From contig DDXA01000004.1 of the NCBI GenBank assembly GCA_002347725.1, positions 1-64,000 on the forward strand: DNA of 64,000 nt, read 5' to 3'. Position numbers and translations under genes: made by a program. This document shows positions 1 to 10,081 of the stretch, piece after piece. The stretch's first letter is position 1. Each line of letters starts with the position of its first letter. A model generated the notes under the pieces. It ran no database searches, was not told the DNA's origin, and was given only the letters and a program-made list of their open reading frames with translations. The DNA comes from Actinobacteria bacterium UBA2272. Lineage in GTDB: Bacteria > Actinomycetota > Coriobacteriia > Anaerosomatales > Anaerosomataceae.

Positions 1-545
<545 letters not shown>

Positions 546-768
546 GTTGTCACAGGCACGAAGCCTGTTTGACACGGAGCTCGGACCTGGCTGGTCCGGA
601 CGGACTCGCCTATTCCCGGTTGGGAACCGGGGTGGTTCGAGTCCTTGATGTCTCATCGGTTTGGCCTTTTGACTGGCCCTCTCGATGTGACGGGTATGTG
701 TGTGGATTCGAGAACGAATCCTTACTGGCTTGTCACAGTATCCGGTTTTCAAGGTTCAGGCGCAGCGG
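546..768 (-). other. rRNA operon leader with processing and antitermination-type sequences
   Basis: This stretch between the predicted rRNA start site and the mature 16S end holds no gene. It has several perfect hairpins: arms at 704-710/715-721, 615-621/625-631 and 552-557/563-568. On the complement of 741-757 lies CCTTGAAAACCGGATA, the type of sequence found in Gram-positive rRNA leaders. TGTGACAA repeats near 730 and 547 probably help form the 16S processing stalk. The function is inferred from position and motif only. Confidence 0.6.
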
Positions 769-774
769 GACGGT

Positions 775-803
775 ACGTTACTTGTACGCTCTCCCGCTGT
801 CAA
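775..803 (-). promoter_or_regulatory. rRNA operon promoter
   Basis: On the minus strand a perfect -35 (TTGACA, complement of 798-803) is followed by a 17-base spacer and a -10 TAACGT (complement of 775-780). A consensus -35 at ideal spacing directly upstream of the leader motif and the 16S gene is the expected layout for an rrn promoter. Transcription would start near 768. No second tandem promoter was found. Confidence 0.7.
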
Positions 804-862
804 CAGCCATTTCCGAAGAGACTCTCGGAGATCAGGCACCGCTCTTCGTCTGGAGATACGAA

Positions 863-890
863 ACGCCCCCGCCTCATCGGCCGGGGGCGT
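863..890 (-). terminator. Probable terminator after tyrS
   Basis: An inverted repeat with 8-bp GC arms (863-870 and 883-890) lies about 220 bases downstream of the tyrS stop codon. On the minus strand it is followed by a short weak T run (TTTCGT). It would stop tyrS transcription before the rRNA promoter. The rest of 891-1113 shows no gene or clear signal. Confidence 0.45.
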
Positions 891-1113
891 CGGTCTGGCG
901 CCGGTCAGCCAGCCCTGCTGGCTCCAGCGCGCCTATCCGATCGCCCTCACAGTACCCAGAACTTTCAATCTGTGCCCCGTCTCCGAAGAACTCGGCAGAA
1001 GCAGCCTCAGTAATCTACCACCCGAAGGTTACCAATGCAAGACTCCGTGCGTCACATCCGACCCTAAATGTATATGCGCAGGTCAGAGGTGATGTCGAAG
1101 CGAGAGGCTGCGC

Positions 1114-2337
1114 TCATGCGCGGATGCGCGCGAAGCGCCGCTTCCCGACCTGCAGCACCCGGCCGGCGAGCATGCTCCACGGCACGTCGAAGGCGCCAGC
1201 CTCCAACGCGACCGGCTCGCCATCGATGCGCACCGCACCGCCCTCGATCAGCCGTCTCGCCTCGGAGGTCGTCGGCGCGAGACCTGCGGCCTTGAGAACC
1301 GCTGGCAGATGCGCCGGATCGCTCGGCTCCACGACCACCTCGGGAACGTCGTCCGGCACCTCGTGACGCCTGAATACGCGGTCGAACGCCTCCTCGGCCT
1401 GCGCAGCCGCCCCCTCGCTGTGATAGAGCGAGACGATCTCGCGCGCCAGACGGCGCTTGACCGCGTTGGGATGGAGCGAGCCATCGAGAAGCCCGGCCTC
1501 CAGCCGGTCGACCTCGGTCACCTTGAGTGCAGTGCACAGGCGGTAGTACTTCACCATGAGCACATCGGGAATCGACATCGCCTTGCCGAACATCTCGTCA
1601 GCGGCATCGGTGAGCCCTATGTAGTTGCCGTAGCTCTTGCTCATCTTCTGGATGCCGTCGGTGCCCTCGAGCAGTGGGAGCGTGATGCAGACCTGCGGCT
1701 CCATCCCCAGCTTCTCCATGAGCTCGCGTCCGGCGAGCAGATTGAACAGTTGATCGGTTCCACCAAGTTCGACGTCGGAGGAGATGGCCACCGAGTCGTA
1801 GGCCTGCGCCATCGGATAGAGCAGCTCATGGAGCGAGATGCCCACGCCCTCTCGGTAGCGCTTCTGGAAGTCGTCGCGCTCCATGATGCGGGCAACCGTG
1901 AACTGGCTCGTGAGCCGAAGGATGTCCGCGAAGCCGAGCGGCGCGAGCCACTCGGAATTGCGGCGCATGACGGTGTGCGCCGGATCGAGGATCTTGAATG
2001 CCTGCTCGATATAAGTTGTAGCGTTCGCCTCGACCTGCTCCGGCGTCAGCGCGGGGCGCGTAGTGCTGCGGCCGGACGGATCACCGATAAGCGCGGTGAA
2101 GTCCCCGATGATGAGCACGACCTCGTGACCGAGATCCTGGAACTGCCGGAGCTTGCGCAGCGGCACGGCATGGCCGAGGTGGAGGTCGGGCGCCGTGGGA
2201 TCGACGCCGAGCTTGATCGTGAGCGGCAACCCCCGCTCCAGTTTGCGCTGGAGCGCCTCGGCCGGGACGATGTCTGCCACGCCGCTCGCTATCGTTGTGA
2301 GCTGTTCGGCCGCACTCGGCACCGCTGCCTCACGCAT
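1114..2337 (-). CDS. tyrS: Tyrosyl-tRNA synthetase
   Basis: Cytoplasmic enzyme that charges tRNA-Tyr with tyrosine using ATP. The class I signatures are visible: HLGH at about residues 53-56, within the KLGVDPTAPDLHLGH block typical of the TyrZ-like (TyrRS-2) subfamily, and KMSKS in QKMSKSYGNYIG. A C-terminal S4-like RNA-binding segment ends the protein. The length (407 aa) is normal. The ATG at 2337 is preferred because GGGGAGGG lies about 12 bases upstream; an in-frame ATG at 2367 would add ten residues. No T-box is seen in the short upstream gap, which it shares with the divergent PBP gene. Confidence 0.96.
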   Translation of the reverse strand: MREAAVPSAAEQLTTIASGVADIVPAEALQRKLERGLPLTIKLGVDPTAPDLHLGHAVPLRKLRQFQDLGHEVVLIIGDFTALIGDPSGRSTTRPALTPEQVEANATTYIEQAFKILDPAHTVMRRNSEWLAPLGFADILRLTSQFTVARIMERDDFQKRYREGVGISLHELLYPMAQAYDSVAISSDVELGGTDQLFNLLAGRELMEKLGMEPQVCITLPLLEGTDGIQKMSKSYGNYIGLTDAADEMFGKAMSIPDVLMVKYYRLCTALKVTEVDRLEAGLLDGSLHPNAVKRRLAREIVSLYHSEGAAAQAEEAFDRVFRRHEVPDDVPEVVVEPSDPAHLPAVLKAAGLAPTTSEARRLIEGGAVRIDGEPVALEAGAFDVPWSMLAGRVLQVGKRRFARIRA

Positions 2338-2516
2338 CCTTTCGCGCTTCCCTCCCCGGATCCACACAAGGCCGCGGGAGGTTGTATGGCCTGTCGTTTG
2401 CAGGTCATACTAGCACGATGAACGGCGGCCACCCCCGCCCGTGAGGTACAGTGTCCGGGGACGCCGGAGCCGTGCCGTACCCTGTGATGTCACCCCCGGA
2501 AGGACCGCGTGCACGC

Positions 2517-5231
2517 ATGGATCGACCCGCCCGCGACAACAGAGACGATCGAGGACGACCGCGTCCGCGGAAGCGCACGTCGAGCTCCCGCCAGAAGAGC
2601 GCGGGTGCCTCGGGTGCGGCCTCGTCGTCGTCGAACGCCCCCCGGACGCGCCAGCCTGGAGAGCCTACCGCCAGGTCCCGCTCGACAGCGGGCCGTAGCG
2701 CCTCCGCCGCCCGGGGCTCCGCGCGTACCGGTTCGGCCCGCAACGGCGCTGCCTCGGCCCGGCCTCGTTCTGCAGGCGGCGCACGCACGCCGGTTCGGAA
2801 GGGCGGCCCCAAGAAGACGACACGCCTGCGCCGGATCGTGCGAGTCGCGCTCATCGTCCTCGCGCTGCTGATCGCCCTCGGCGGCATTGCCGGATGTGTG
2901 GCGTACAAGCGGCTCGAGGCCGGCCTCCCGGACCTCTCCCAGGGGGCGGAGCCCCTCGCGGAGACGAGCATCATCTACGATCGGCACGGCGCCATCCTCG
3001 TGGAACTCCACGCCGAGCAGAACCGTACGTACGTGCCGCTCGCGAACATGCCGGTGCATCTCCGTCAGGGCGTCATCGCCACCGAGGACCAGCGCTACTA
3101 CGAGCACGAGGGCGTGGACCCGCTCGGCATCGCACGCGCCCTGTGGGTGAACGTGACCCAGGGCAAGCGGCACGGTGGATCGACGATAACGCAGCAGTAC
3201 GTCGTGAACACCTTCATCGAGCGTGAGGACACCCTGACGCGCAAGGTGAAGGAGGCGATGCTCGCCTACAAGCTCGAGACGAGCTTCTCCAAAGACGAGA
3301 TCTTGGAGAAGTACCTGAACGCCATCTACTTCGGCCACGGGGCATACGGTGTCCAGGCAGCCGCAGAGACGTACTTCGGCAAGGACGTGAGCGAGCTCAC
3401 CACCGCCGAAAGCGCCATGATCGCCGGTATCATCAGGTCGCCGGGATCGTTCTCACCCCGAAACGACGAGGTAGCGGCCAGGGAGCGGCGCGCCATCGTT
3501 CTCGGCCAGATGCTCGAACTCGGCTTCATCGACCAGCAGACCCACGACGCCGCGGTGGCCGAAGCGTTCACGCTTGCCGCTCCCGAGCCGGCCGACTCCG
3601 CTGCGCCGTACTTCGTCGAGTGGGTGAAGCAGAACCTCATCGACGAGTACGGACCGGATGCGGTGTTCAAGGGCGGACTCCGGGTGAAGACCACGGTCGA
3701 TCCCGCCACGCAGACAGCAGCCGAGACCGCCATCACGTCGATCCTCGACCGCGAGGACGACCCGTCGGCCGCCATCGTGGCGATCGATCCGGCCAGCGGT
3801 GAGGTCCTGGCCATGGTCGGCGGGAAGGACTTCAACACTCAGCAGTTCAACGTCGCCGTCCAGGGCCTGCGTCAGCCCGGGTCGTCGTTCAAGGCGTTCG
3901 TGCTCGCCAGCGCGCTCGAGCAGGGCGTCTCGCCCGAGAAGGCATACGAGAGCCGCGCGGCGCAGTTCACGATCCCCGGAGGCCAGACCTGGAAGGTGAC
4001 AGGGTCGTCGGCGGGCGGCCCGATGCGCCTGCGAGTCGCCACCGAGAAGTCCGTCAACGCGGTGTTCGCCCAGGTGATCCTCGAGATCGGCGCCGACAAG
4101 GTCGCCGACACGGCGACACGGATGGGCATCACCACCCCGATCAACGCGGTGCCCGCCATCGCACTCGGCAGCCAGGAAGTCACTCCGCTCGAGATGGCCT
4201 CGGCGTACGGAACGTTCGCCAACGGCGGCGTGCATGTACCGCCGCACGGCATCGTCGAGGTGGCGGATGTGACCGGAGAGGTGCTGTTTGCAGCCGACGT
4301 CCAGGGGACCGAAGCCATCACCCCCGCCGTCGCATATCTCGTGACCGACATGCTCAGAGGCGTCATCTCGAAGGGAACGGGCACTGCGGCGAAGATCGGC
4401 CGACCGGCGGCCGGCAAGACCGGGACCACCCAGGCATATCGCGATGCGTGGTTCGTCGGATACACGCCCGACCTCGTGGCGGCGGTTTGGATGGGCTACC
4501 CCGAGGCGCAGACCGAGATGACCAACGTCCACGGCAAGAAGGTGACAGGCGGATCGTTCCCCGCGCAGATCTGGGCAGCCTTCATGAAAGCGGCGCTCAA
4601 GGACGTCAAGGCCGCCGAGTTCAGCAGACCGCCGGGACTCACGACCGAGTCCATCTGTCTCGAATCGGGTCAGAAGGCCGGCGAGTTCTGCACCTCGAAG
4701 GCGAGCGCGCTGTTCCTGTCTGCCCACCCGCCCTCGCCGTGCGAGCTGCACACCGGACCGACTCTGGTGGACATCCCCAATCTGATCGGCATGATGAAGG
4801 ATGAGGCGATCGCGCTGCTCAAGCGCCTGTCGCTCGCCTTCACGATCCAGGAGAAGGCGGTGGCGGGCGTTCCTGCCGGCATGGTGAGCGATCAGAGCCC
4901 CCGCTTCGGAAGCCAGGCGGCCACCGATACGGTGGTGGCGGTGATCGTGTCGACCGGCTCGCCCAAGACCGAGGCGCCGATCGCGGCATTCACCTACTCG
5001 CCGGCCCAGCCGATCGCCGATGAAGAGGTCACCTTCGACGCAACGGACTCCACCGACGAGGACGGCACCATCGTGAAGTACTCGTGGGAGTTCGGCGACG
5101 GAACCCCACTCGCCTCCGGCGTCACCGCCACGCACACCTTCACCGCTCCGGGCACGTACACCGTCACGCTGTGGGTGACCGATGACTCGGGGCTCGTATC
5201 AAGCCTGCCGCTTCAGATCGAAGTGCAGTAG
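2517..5231 (+). CDS. Class A penicillin-binding protein with PASTA and PKD domains
   Basis: Bifunctional peptidoglycan glycosyltransferase/DD-transpeptidase, about 904 aa. In order: a basic, Ser/Ala-rich cytoplasmic tail of about 105 residues; one membrane segment (about 107-129); a GT51 domain with ATEDQRYYEHEG and GGSTITQQY; a transpeptidase domain with catalytic SSFK (in QPGSSFKAF), an SVN motif and KTGTT; one PASTA repeat (starting near IPNLIG); and a C-terminal PKD domain (SWEFGDGTP, then HTFTAPGTYTVTLW). A PKD fold at the end of a PBP is unusual. The ATG at 2517 follows GGAAGGA by 12 bases; in-frame ATGs at 2451 and 2487 lack a comparable site. A paralogue lies at 7780-10011. Confidence 0.95.
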   Translation: MDRPARDNRDDRGRPRPRKRTSSSRQKSAGASGAASSSSNAPRTRQPGEPTARSRSTAGRSASAARGSARTGSARNGAASARPRSAGGARTPVRKGGPKKTTRLRRIVRVALIVLALLIALGGIAGCVAYKRLEAGLPDLSQGAEPLAETSIIYDRHGAILVELHAEQNRTYVPLANMPVHLRQGVIATEDQRYYEHEGVDPLGIARALWVNVTQGKRHGGSTITQQYVVNTFIEREDTLTRKVKEAMLAYKLETSFSKDEILEKYLNAIYFGHGAYGVQAAAETYFGKDVSELTTAESAMIAGIIRSPGSFSPRNDEVAARERRAIVLGQMLELGFIDQQTHDAAVAEAFTLAAPEPADSAAPYFVEWVKQNLIDEYGPDAVFKGGLRVKTTVDPATQTAAETAITSILDREDDPSAAIVAIDPASGEVLAMVGGKDFNTQQFNVAVQGLRQPGSSFKAFVLASALEQGVSPEKAYESRAAQFTIPGGQTWKVTGSSAGGPMRLRVATEKSVNAVFAQVILEIGADKVADTATRMGITTPINAVPAIALGSQEVTPLEMASAYGTFANGGVHVPPHGIVEVADVTGEVLFAADVQGTEAITPAVAYLVTDMLRGVISKGTGTAAKIGRPAAGKTGTTQAYRDAWFVGYTPDLVAAVWMGYPEAQTEMTNVHGKKVTGGSFPAQIWAAFMKAALKDVKAAEFSRPPGLTTESICLESGQKAGEFCTSKASALFLSAHPPSPCELHTGPTLVDIPNLIGMMKDEAIALLKRLSLAFTIQEKAVAGVPAGMVSDQSPRFGSQAATDTVVAVIVSTGSPKTEAPIAAFTYSPAQPIADEEVTFDATDSTDEDGTIVKYSWEFGDGTPLASGVTATHTFTAPGTYTVTLWVTDDSGLVSSLPLQIEVQ

Positions 5232-5239
5232 CCCGCAGG

Positions 5240-7645
5240 CTAGACCACCCCGCGGAAGAAGTGACCACTCGTGGAAGGCTCGACGAGCGGTGAGTCTGGA
5301 GGCGTACCGCCCTCGGCCACCTTCCTGAGCGCCGAGCCGAACGCGCGGGTCACGTCGGCGGCGCGCGTCGGCCCCTCATCGCAGAAGTCCAGCCGGATGG
5401 ACGCAACACCGGCCGCGACGATCTCATCCAGCGCCCGGATCAGATCGAGGGTCACGGCATTCATGATGTGCGAGCGCCCGGACAGGTCGGTGGTGACGGG
5501 AAACTCGTAGCCCTTCTGATCACGCAGGCGCCACCACCGATCGCGTCGCGCGCAGGTCACACACCGGCTGCTGCACGGTCCGGACGCCTGAAGCACACAC
5601 TGCTCGGCGACCATGAGCTCGAGCCGGCCCCACGCGATGCACCCGACCGGGACCGGTGAGTCCCCCGCCAGGTCCGCCAGCTGCCGGCCCGAGAGCTCCG
5701 GCGACGCCCAGACGTGCCCGGCGCCCAGGCCCGCCACCGCGATCGCGCTGTGGACGTTCAGGACGTTGAGCGGCCAGTCCGCCGAAACCGGGCCGCGAGC
5801 GGCGGCCTCGGCGACCAGGCCGAGGTTGCCGACCGTGACCTGTTCCCCATCCAGGTACCCCGCCAGCCCGGTGACCTCGCTCGGCCACGCTACCCTCGGC
5901 AACAGCGGGCGCACACCCGTCGGCAACGGCTCCCCCGGCAGTCCGAAGACACGTACATATGCCTCGTCAGCACCCGCCGCCAGACATGCCTCGGCGGTAG
6001 GAGTATCCCACGCTGTTGCAACCACCAGTGGCGTCCCGTCGGCGCGTCGGCGCCGTGGACCAGGGTCCGGCACGCGCGGCGCGCGCTCGCGGCGGCCGGT
6101 CCACGGCTCGAGCAGGCGCTCCTCAAGACGCGCGAGCACCTCACGCCGGACCGCGTGCAGCACCGAATAGCCCACGCCGGCGTCGGCGTCGAGTGCGATG
6201 TCCCATCCGGCCGCACGGAATCCCGAGCCGCCGAGACGTCCGACGTGCTCCATGACCTCCTCGGCCGTGATCGCCTTGGTGCGCGCGGGCTCGATCGCGG
6301 GGCCCCGGACCGTGGCCGAGACTCCCGTGGCCGATGCGGTCATGACCAGCGGCTCCCCCGCATGCACGGTCACCGAGAAGCTTACCGGCACCGCGCGGTG
6401 GTCGGTTGCCGCGGTCCCTGCAAAGGTCCTGCGTGCTGCTGCGGCAAGCGCGGCATCCGCGACCCGGAAAACGCGGTCCCCGGTGCTCGCTTGCCCTTCT
6501 ACGACGATGCGCGCGGACTGTCCGGCCGCGGCCGTCTGTACCCGCTGGCCATCGACCTCGATCTCCCCCGCCTGCTGCGCGAAGCGTCCCGCCCGCGTCC
6601 ATATCTCGAGCGTGTCGCGCGAGCCGAGGGCTCGCTCCAGCGCGATCGTCGCCCTGCCTTCGGCCACCGACGTGACACGTCCAAGCAACACGCCGCGATT
6701 GTTGGGCCGCGTGTAACTCATGAGGGCCTCGCCGCGCTCCCGGGTGAGATACGCGTCCGTGAAGCCGCGGCTGAACGCCTCTTCAAGCAGCTCCCACTCG
6801 GCAAGACTCACGCTGTAGCCGCCCGGATCGGCAAGCGCACGGTCGAGCGCGGCGCGATAGACACCGGTCACGATCGCCACATACTCGGGAGACTTCATGC
6901 GGCCCTCGATCTTGAGCGCACGCACGCCGGCGCTGATGAGCGCCGGCAGGTGGGCGATGCCTGCCATGTCCTTCGGTGACAGAAGGTAGCGCCCGGGCAC
7001 GCCGACCGGAGTACCCGTCGGATCGAGCAGTTCGTACGGCAGCCGACAGGGCTGTGCACACATGCCCCGGTTGGCCGAGCGCCTGCCGATCATCGACGAG
7101 ATAAGGCACTGGCCGGAGTACGAGTAGCAGATCGCGCCATGCACGAACGTCTCGACCTCAACGCCGGTCTCGGCACACGCCCGCACCGCATCGAGGGGGA
7201 GTTCCCGCGCCAGCGTCACGCGGGTCGCGCCGAGCCCCGCGAGAGCACGTACGCTCTCGGCATTCATCGCGTCGATCTGTGTGGAGGCGTGAATGCGCAC
7301 GTCGGGAAGCTCGCGCGCCACGAGCCGGAGTAGCCCGAGGTCCTGCACGATGACCGCATCGATACCCGCGGCCCACGCCTGGTCGATCATGGTGAGTGCC
7401 GAGGCCATCTCCCGCGGGAGCACGACGACGTTGGCGGTGAGGTACACGCGTGCGCCGTGCAGGTGCGCAAAACGCGCGCCCTCGGCCAGCGACGCGAGAT
7501 CGAAGTTGGCGGCGCCGCGACGCGCGTTCAACTCACCCAGGCCGAGGTAGACCGCGTCGGCGCCGTTGTTGACGGCGGCAACGAGCGCCTCGGGGCCGCC
7601 CGCAGGCGCGAGCAACTCGGCGATGGACGAACCGGAGATATTCAA
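5240..7645 (-). CDS. U32 family protein with DUF3656 region (RlhA-like)
   Basis: A long (801 aa) U32-family protein. The N-terminal half has the U32 barrel start (ELLAPAGGPEALVAAVNNGA) and the family signature EVETFVHGAICYSYSGQC, then RGMCAQPCRLPYEL, whose cysteines are thought to hold an Fe-S cluster. A long middle/C-terminal region matches the DUF3656 architecture, and another cysteine group (CSSRCVTCARRD) is near the end. E. coli RlhA, of this architecture, makes 5-hydroxycytidine in 23S rRNA; older 'collagenase/peptidase' names are probably wrong. The start is TTG with AAAGGT five bases upstream. It converges on the first PBP gene with only 8 bases between. Confidence 0.88.
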   Translation of the reverse strand: MNISGSSIAELLAPAGGPEALVAAVNNGADAVYLGLGELNARRGAANFDLASLAEGARFAHLHGARVYLTANVVVLPREMASALTMIDQAWAAGIDAVIVQDLGLLRLVARELPDVRIHASTQIDAMNAESVRALAGLGATRVTLARELPLDAVRACAETGVEVETFVHGAICYSYSGQCLISSMIGRRSANRGMCAQPCRLPYELLDPTGTPVGVPGRYLLSPKDMAGIAHLPALISAGVRALKIEGRMKSPEYVAIVTGVYRAALDRALADPGGYSVSLAEWELLEEAFSRGFTDAYLTRERGEALMSYTRPNNRGVLLGRVTSVAEGRATIALERALGSRDTLEIWTRAGRFAQQAGEIEVDGQRVQTAAAGQSARIVVEGQASTGDRVFRVADAALAAAARRTFAGTAATDHRAVPVSFSVTVHAGEPLVMTASATGVSATVRGPAIEPARTKAITAEEVMEHVGRLGGSGFRAAGWDIALDADAGVGYSVLHAVRREVLARLEERLLEPWTGRRERAPRVPDPGPRRRRADGTPLVVATAWDTPTAEACLAAGADEAYVRVFGLPGEPLPTGVRPLLPRVAWPSEVTGLAGYLDGEQVTVGNLGLVAEAAARGPVSADWPLNVLNVHSAIAVAGLGAGHVWASPELSGRQLADLAGDSPVPVGCIAWGRLELMVAEQCVLQASGPCSSRCVTCARRDRWWRLRDQKGYEFPVTTDLSGRSHIMNAVTLDLIRALDEIVAAGVASIRLDFCDEGPTRAADVTRAFGSALRKVAEGGTPPDSPLVEPSTSGHFFRGVV

Positions 7646-7779
7646 CGGTTACCTTTCGGGGGAAGAACCCGCCGGGCACGTGGCACGTCGGACGCTATAC
7701 TATGAGGCTGACCGTGCCGAACCTGGCACGACCGGCACATACCAGGCCATAATAGACCGTTGAACCGAGAGGGGCCCGT

Positions 7780-10011
7780 TTGTCCAGACGCAGCAGACTC
7801 CGCCGGCGTACGCGTTCGTCGGCACCCCGGGTGATCATCGGCGCACTCGCGCTGACGATCGTCATGAGCCTGCTCGCCTCCGGTACGGGCGTCGCCGTGG
7901 CCGTCGGCATCGCGTCCTCGTGGCTCGAGGGCCTCCCGGATATCAACGACCCCAACGCCTTCAACGTGGCGCAGACGACGAAGATCTATTCGGCCGACGG
8001 CGTACTGCTCGCCAACCTGTACCTGGAAAACCGCCAGGTCGTGCCACTCGAGGACATATCGCCGCACTTGCTCCACGCCGTTGTCGCGGTCGAGGACGAG
8101 CGCTTCTACCAACACAACGGCGTGGACTTCATCGGCCTCACGCGCGCGGTCGTCACCAACGTGACCACCGGCCGACGCGAAGGCGCATCGACACTCACCC
8201 AGCAGTTCATCCGCAACACGATCCTCGCCGACGAGCGGTTCGATATCTCGATCAAGCGCAAGGTGCGCGAGGCGTGGCTCGCACTTGAGCTGGAGAAGAC
8301 GCACACGAAGGACGAGATCCTCGCGATGTACCTCAACACCGTCTACTACGGTGAGGGCGCGTACGGCGCCGAGGCTGCGTCGCTCACGTACTTCAACAAG
8401 CACGCAAGCGAGCTCACGGTAGCCGAAGCGGCGCTGCTCGCGGGCCTGCCACAGGCGCCAAGCCGACTCACACCCTACGACAACCCCGACGGCGCCGTCT
8501 CGCGCCGGCAGTGGGTGCTCTCCAAGCTGTTTGAGCAGGGCTACGTCTCGAGCGACGAGTACGAGGCGGCCAAGGTCGAGGACCTGCGGCTCGCACGCTC
8601 GTCCGAGCTCGACGAGCAGGGCGTGTACAAGGCGCCGTACTTCGTGGCGCACGTCAAGAAGCTCCTGCAAGACGAGTACGGCACATCGCTCGTGTTCAAG
8701 GGCGGACTGACGGTCCACACGACACTCGACACCACGATGCAGACCTACGCCGAGGAGGCGTCGCGCAGCGTGCTCGACCGCGCTGACGACCCCGACAACG
8801 CACTCGTGGCTATCGAGCCCTCCACCGGGTACATCAAGGCGCTCGTCGGCGGACGCGACTGGAACACGAACAAGTTCAACTTCGCCACCCAGGCACGGCG
8901 GCAACCCGGGTCGTCGTTCAAGGTCTTCACCCTCGTGACGGCGCTCGACGAGGGCATGCCGCCGAGACGCATGCTGGACTCGTCCTCCCCCGCGATCATC
9001 CCCACCGGCGGCCGGCCATGGAAAGTCGGTAACGCCGAGGGCGGCGGCGGGCGAGGGTACATCACCCTGCAGTCCGCCACAGTCGGATCGGTGAACACCG
9101 CCTTCGCGCGTCTCATCGCCGAGATCGGCGCCGAGAAGGTCGTTCTCACAGCGCGCCGGATGGGCATCGAGAGCGACATCCAGCCGTTCCTGTCGATCAC
9201 CCTCGGCAGCCAGGAGGTCACCCCGCTCGAGATGGCCTCGGCGTTCGGCACGCTCGCTGCCGACGGCAAGCACTTCCCGCACACCGCGATCACGAAGATC
9301 GTCGACGCGCAGGGCGAGATCGTCTTCGAGCATGTGCCCGAGGGCGACCAGGTCATCGAGCACAGTGTCGCGTACGCGGCGACACAGATACTCAAGGGTG
9401 TGATCACGGGCGGCACCGCTCGTCGCGCCGCTATCGGACGTCCGGCAGCAGGCAAGACCGGCACCACACAGGACTACCGCGACGCGTGGTTCGTCGGCTA
9501 TACACCGGATCTGGCCTGCTCGGTGTGGATGGGATATACGCCCGAGCGGCCGATGCGCAGCGTCCACGGACGGCGGGTCTTCGGCGGCACGTTCCCCGCC
9601 GAGATATGGCAGAAGTTCATGAGTCAGGCACTCGCGAACACGCCGAAGAACGACTTCAGGCCCGCCCCCGCTCCGAAGTACACGTGGAAGAAAGAATGGG
9701 ACATCCCGAGCAAGTCCGTCCCGAGCCTCGCCGGCCTGACACAGGCCGCCGCGATCGCGGCGCTCGAAGCCGCGGGGTTCGAGGACTACGAGATCACGAC
9801 CACGTACCACGACACTATCGGAAACGGCCTGGTGGCCTCGCAGACGCCCGCGGCCGGAAGCAAGGTCGACCCGACCAAGACGGTCGTCCAGATCGCGATA
9901 TCCAAGGGCCCGGATCCCAACAAGCCGAAGCCGCCACCGCCAGCGCCACCGCCCGATCCGAAGCCCGAACCCAAGCCCGACCCCGAGCCTACGTCCACTC
10001 CCACTCCGTAG
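7780..10011 (+). CDS. Class A penicillin-binding protein with one PASTA domain
   Basis: Second bifunctional peptidoglycan synthase, 743 aa. It has a short basic N-terminus, a membrane anchor at about residues 22-48, a GT51 domain (AVEDERFYQHNG, EGASTLTQQF), a transpeptidase domain (QPGSSFKVF, SVN, KTGTT), one PASTA domain (SVPSLAGLTQ onward) and a proline-rich tail of K/P/E/D repeats. It shares several identical blocks with the PBP at 2517 (LGSQEVTPLEMASA, GRPAAGKTGTTQ), so the two are paralogues, but this one lacks the long cytoplasmic tail and the PKD domain. It starts with TTG, supported by GAGAGGGG five to six bases upstream and no better in-frame start. Confidence 0.95.
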   Translation: MSRRSRLRRRTRSSAPRVIIGALALTIVMSLLASGTGVAVAVGIASSWLEGLPDINDPNAFNVAQTTKIYSADGVLLANLYLENRQVVPLEDISPHLLHAVVAVEDERFYQHNGVDFIGLTRAVVTNVTTGRREGASTLTQQFIRNTILADERFDISIKRKVREAWLALELEKTHTKDEILAMYLNTVYYGEGAYGAEAASLTYFNKHASELTVAEAALLAGLPQAPSRLTPYDNPDGAVSRRQWVLSKLFEQGYVSSDEYEAAKVEDLRLARSSELDEQGVYKAPYFVAHVKKLLQDEYGTSLVFKGGLTVHTTLDTTMQTYAEEASRSVLDRADDPDNALVAIEPSTGYIKALVGGRDWNTNKFNFATQARRQPGSSFKVFTLVTALDEGMPPRRMLDSSSPAIIPTGGRPWKVGNAEGGGGRGYITLQSATVGSVNTAFARLIAEIGAEKVVLTARRMGIESDIQPFLSITLGSQEVTPLEMASAFGTLAADGKHFPHTAITKIVDAQGEIVFEHVPEGDQVIEHSVAYAATQILKGVITGGTARRAAIGRPAAGKTGTTQDYRDAWFVGYTPDLACSVWMGYTPERPMRSVHGRRVFGGTFPAEIWQKFMSQALANTPKNDFRPAPAPKYTWKKEWDIPSKSVPSLAGLTQAAAIAALEAAGFEDYEITTTYHDTIGNGLVASQTPAAGSKVDPTKTVVQIAISKGPDPNKPKPPPPAPPPDPKPEPKPDPEPTSTPTP

Positions 10012-10024
10012 GGCCCGAGAACCC

Positions 10025-10061
10025 ACGAAGTCCCCGAGCGCGACGCGACCGGGGACTTCGT
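10025..10061. terminator. Bidirectional terminator between convergent genes
   Basis: Perfect 12-bp inverted repeat (ACGAAGTCCCCG at 10025-10036, complement at 10050-10061) with a 13-base loop, centred between the stop codons of the PBP and the NIF3-like gene. No long T run follows on either strand, but position and perfect pairing favour a shared terminator. Confidence 0.65.
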
Positions 10062-10081
10062 CGTGTCGTCACCTCGTTGAA

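Noticed and set aside
7642..10026. A 794-codon open frame on the minus strand, opposite the second PBP gene
   Set aside because: Its composition is Arg/Gly/Leu/Val-rich with no domain, as expected for the antisense of a GC-rich gene, while the plus strand encodes a complete PBP with all catalytic motifs.
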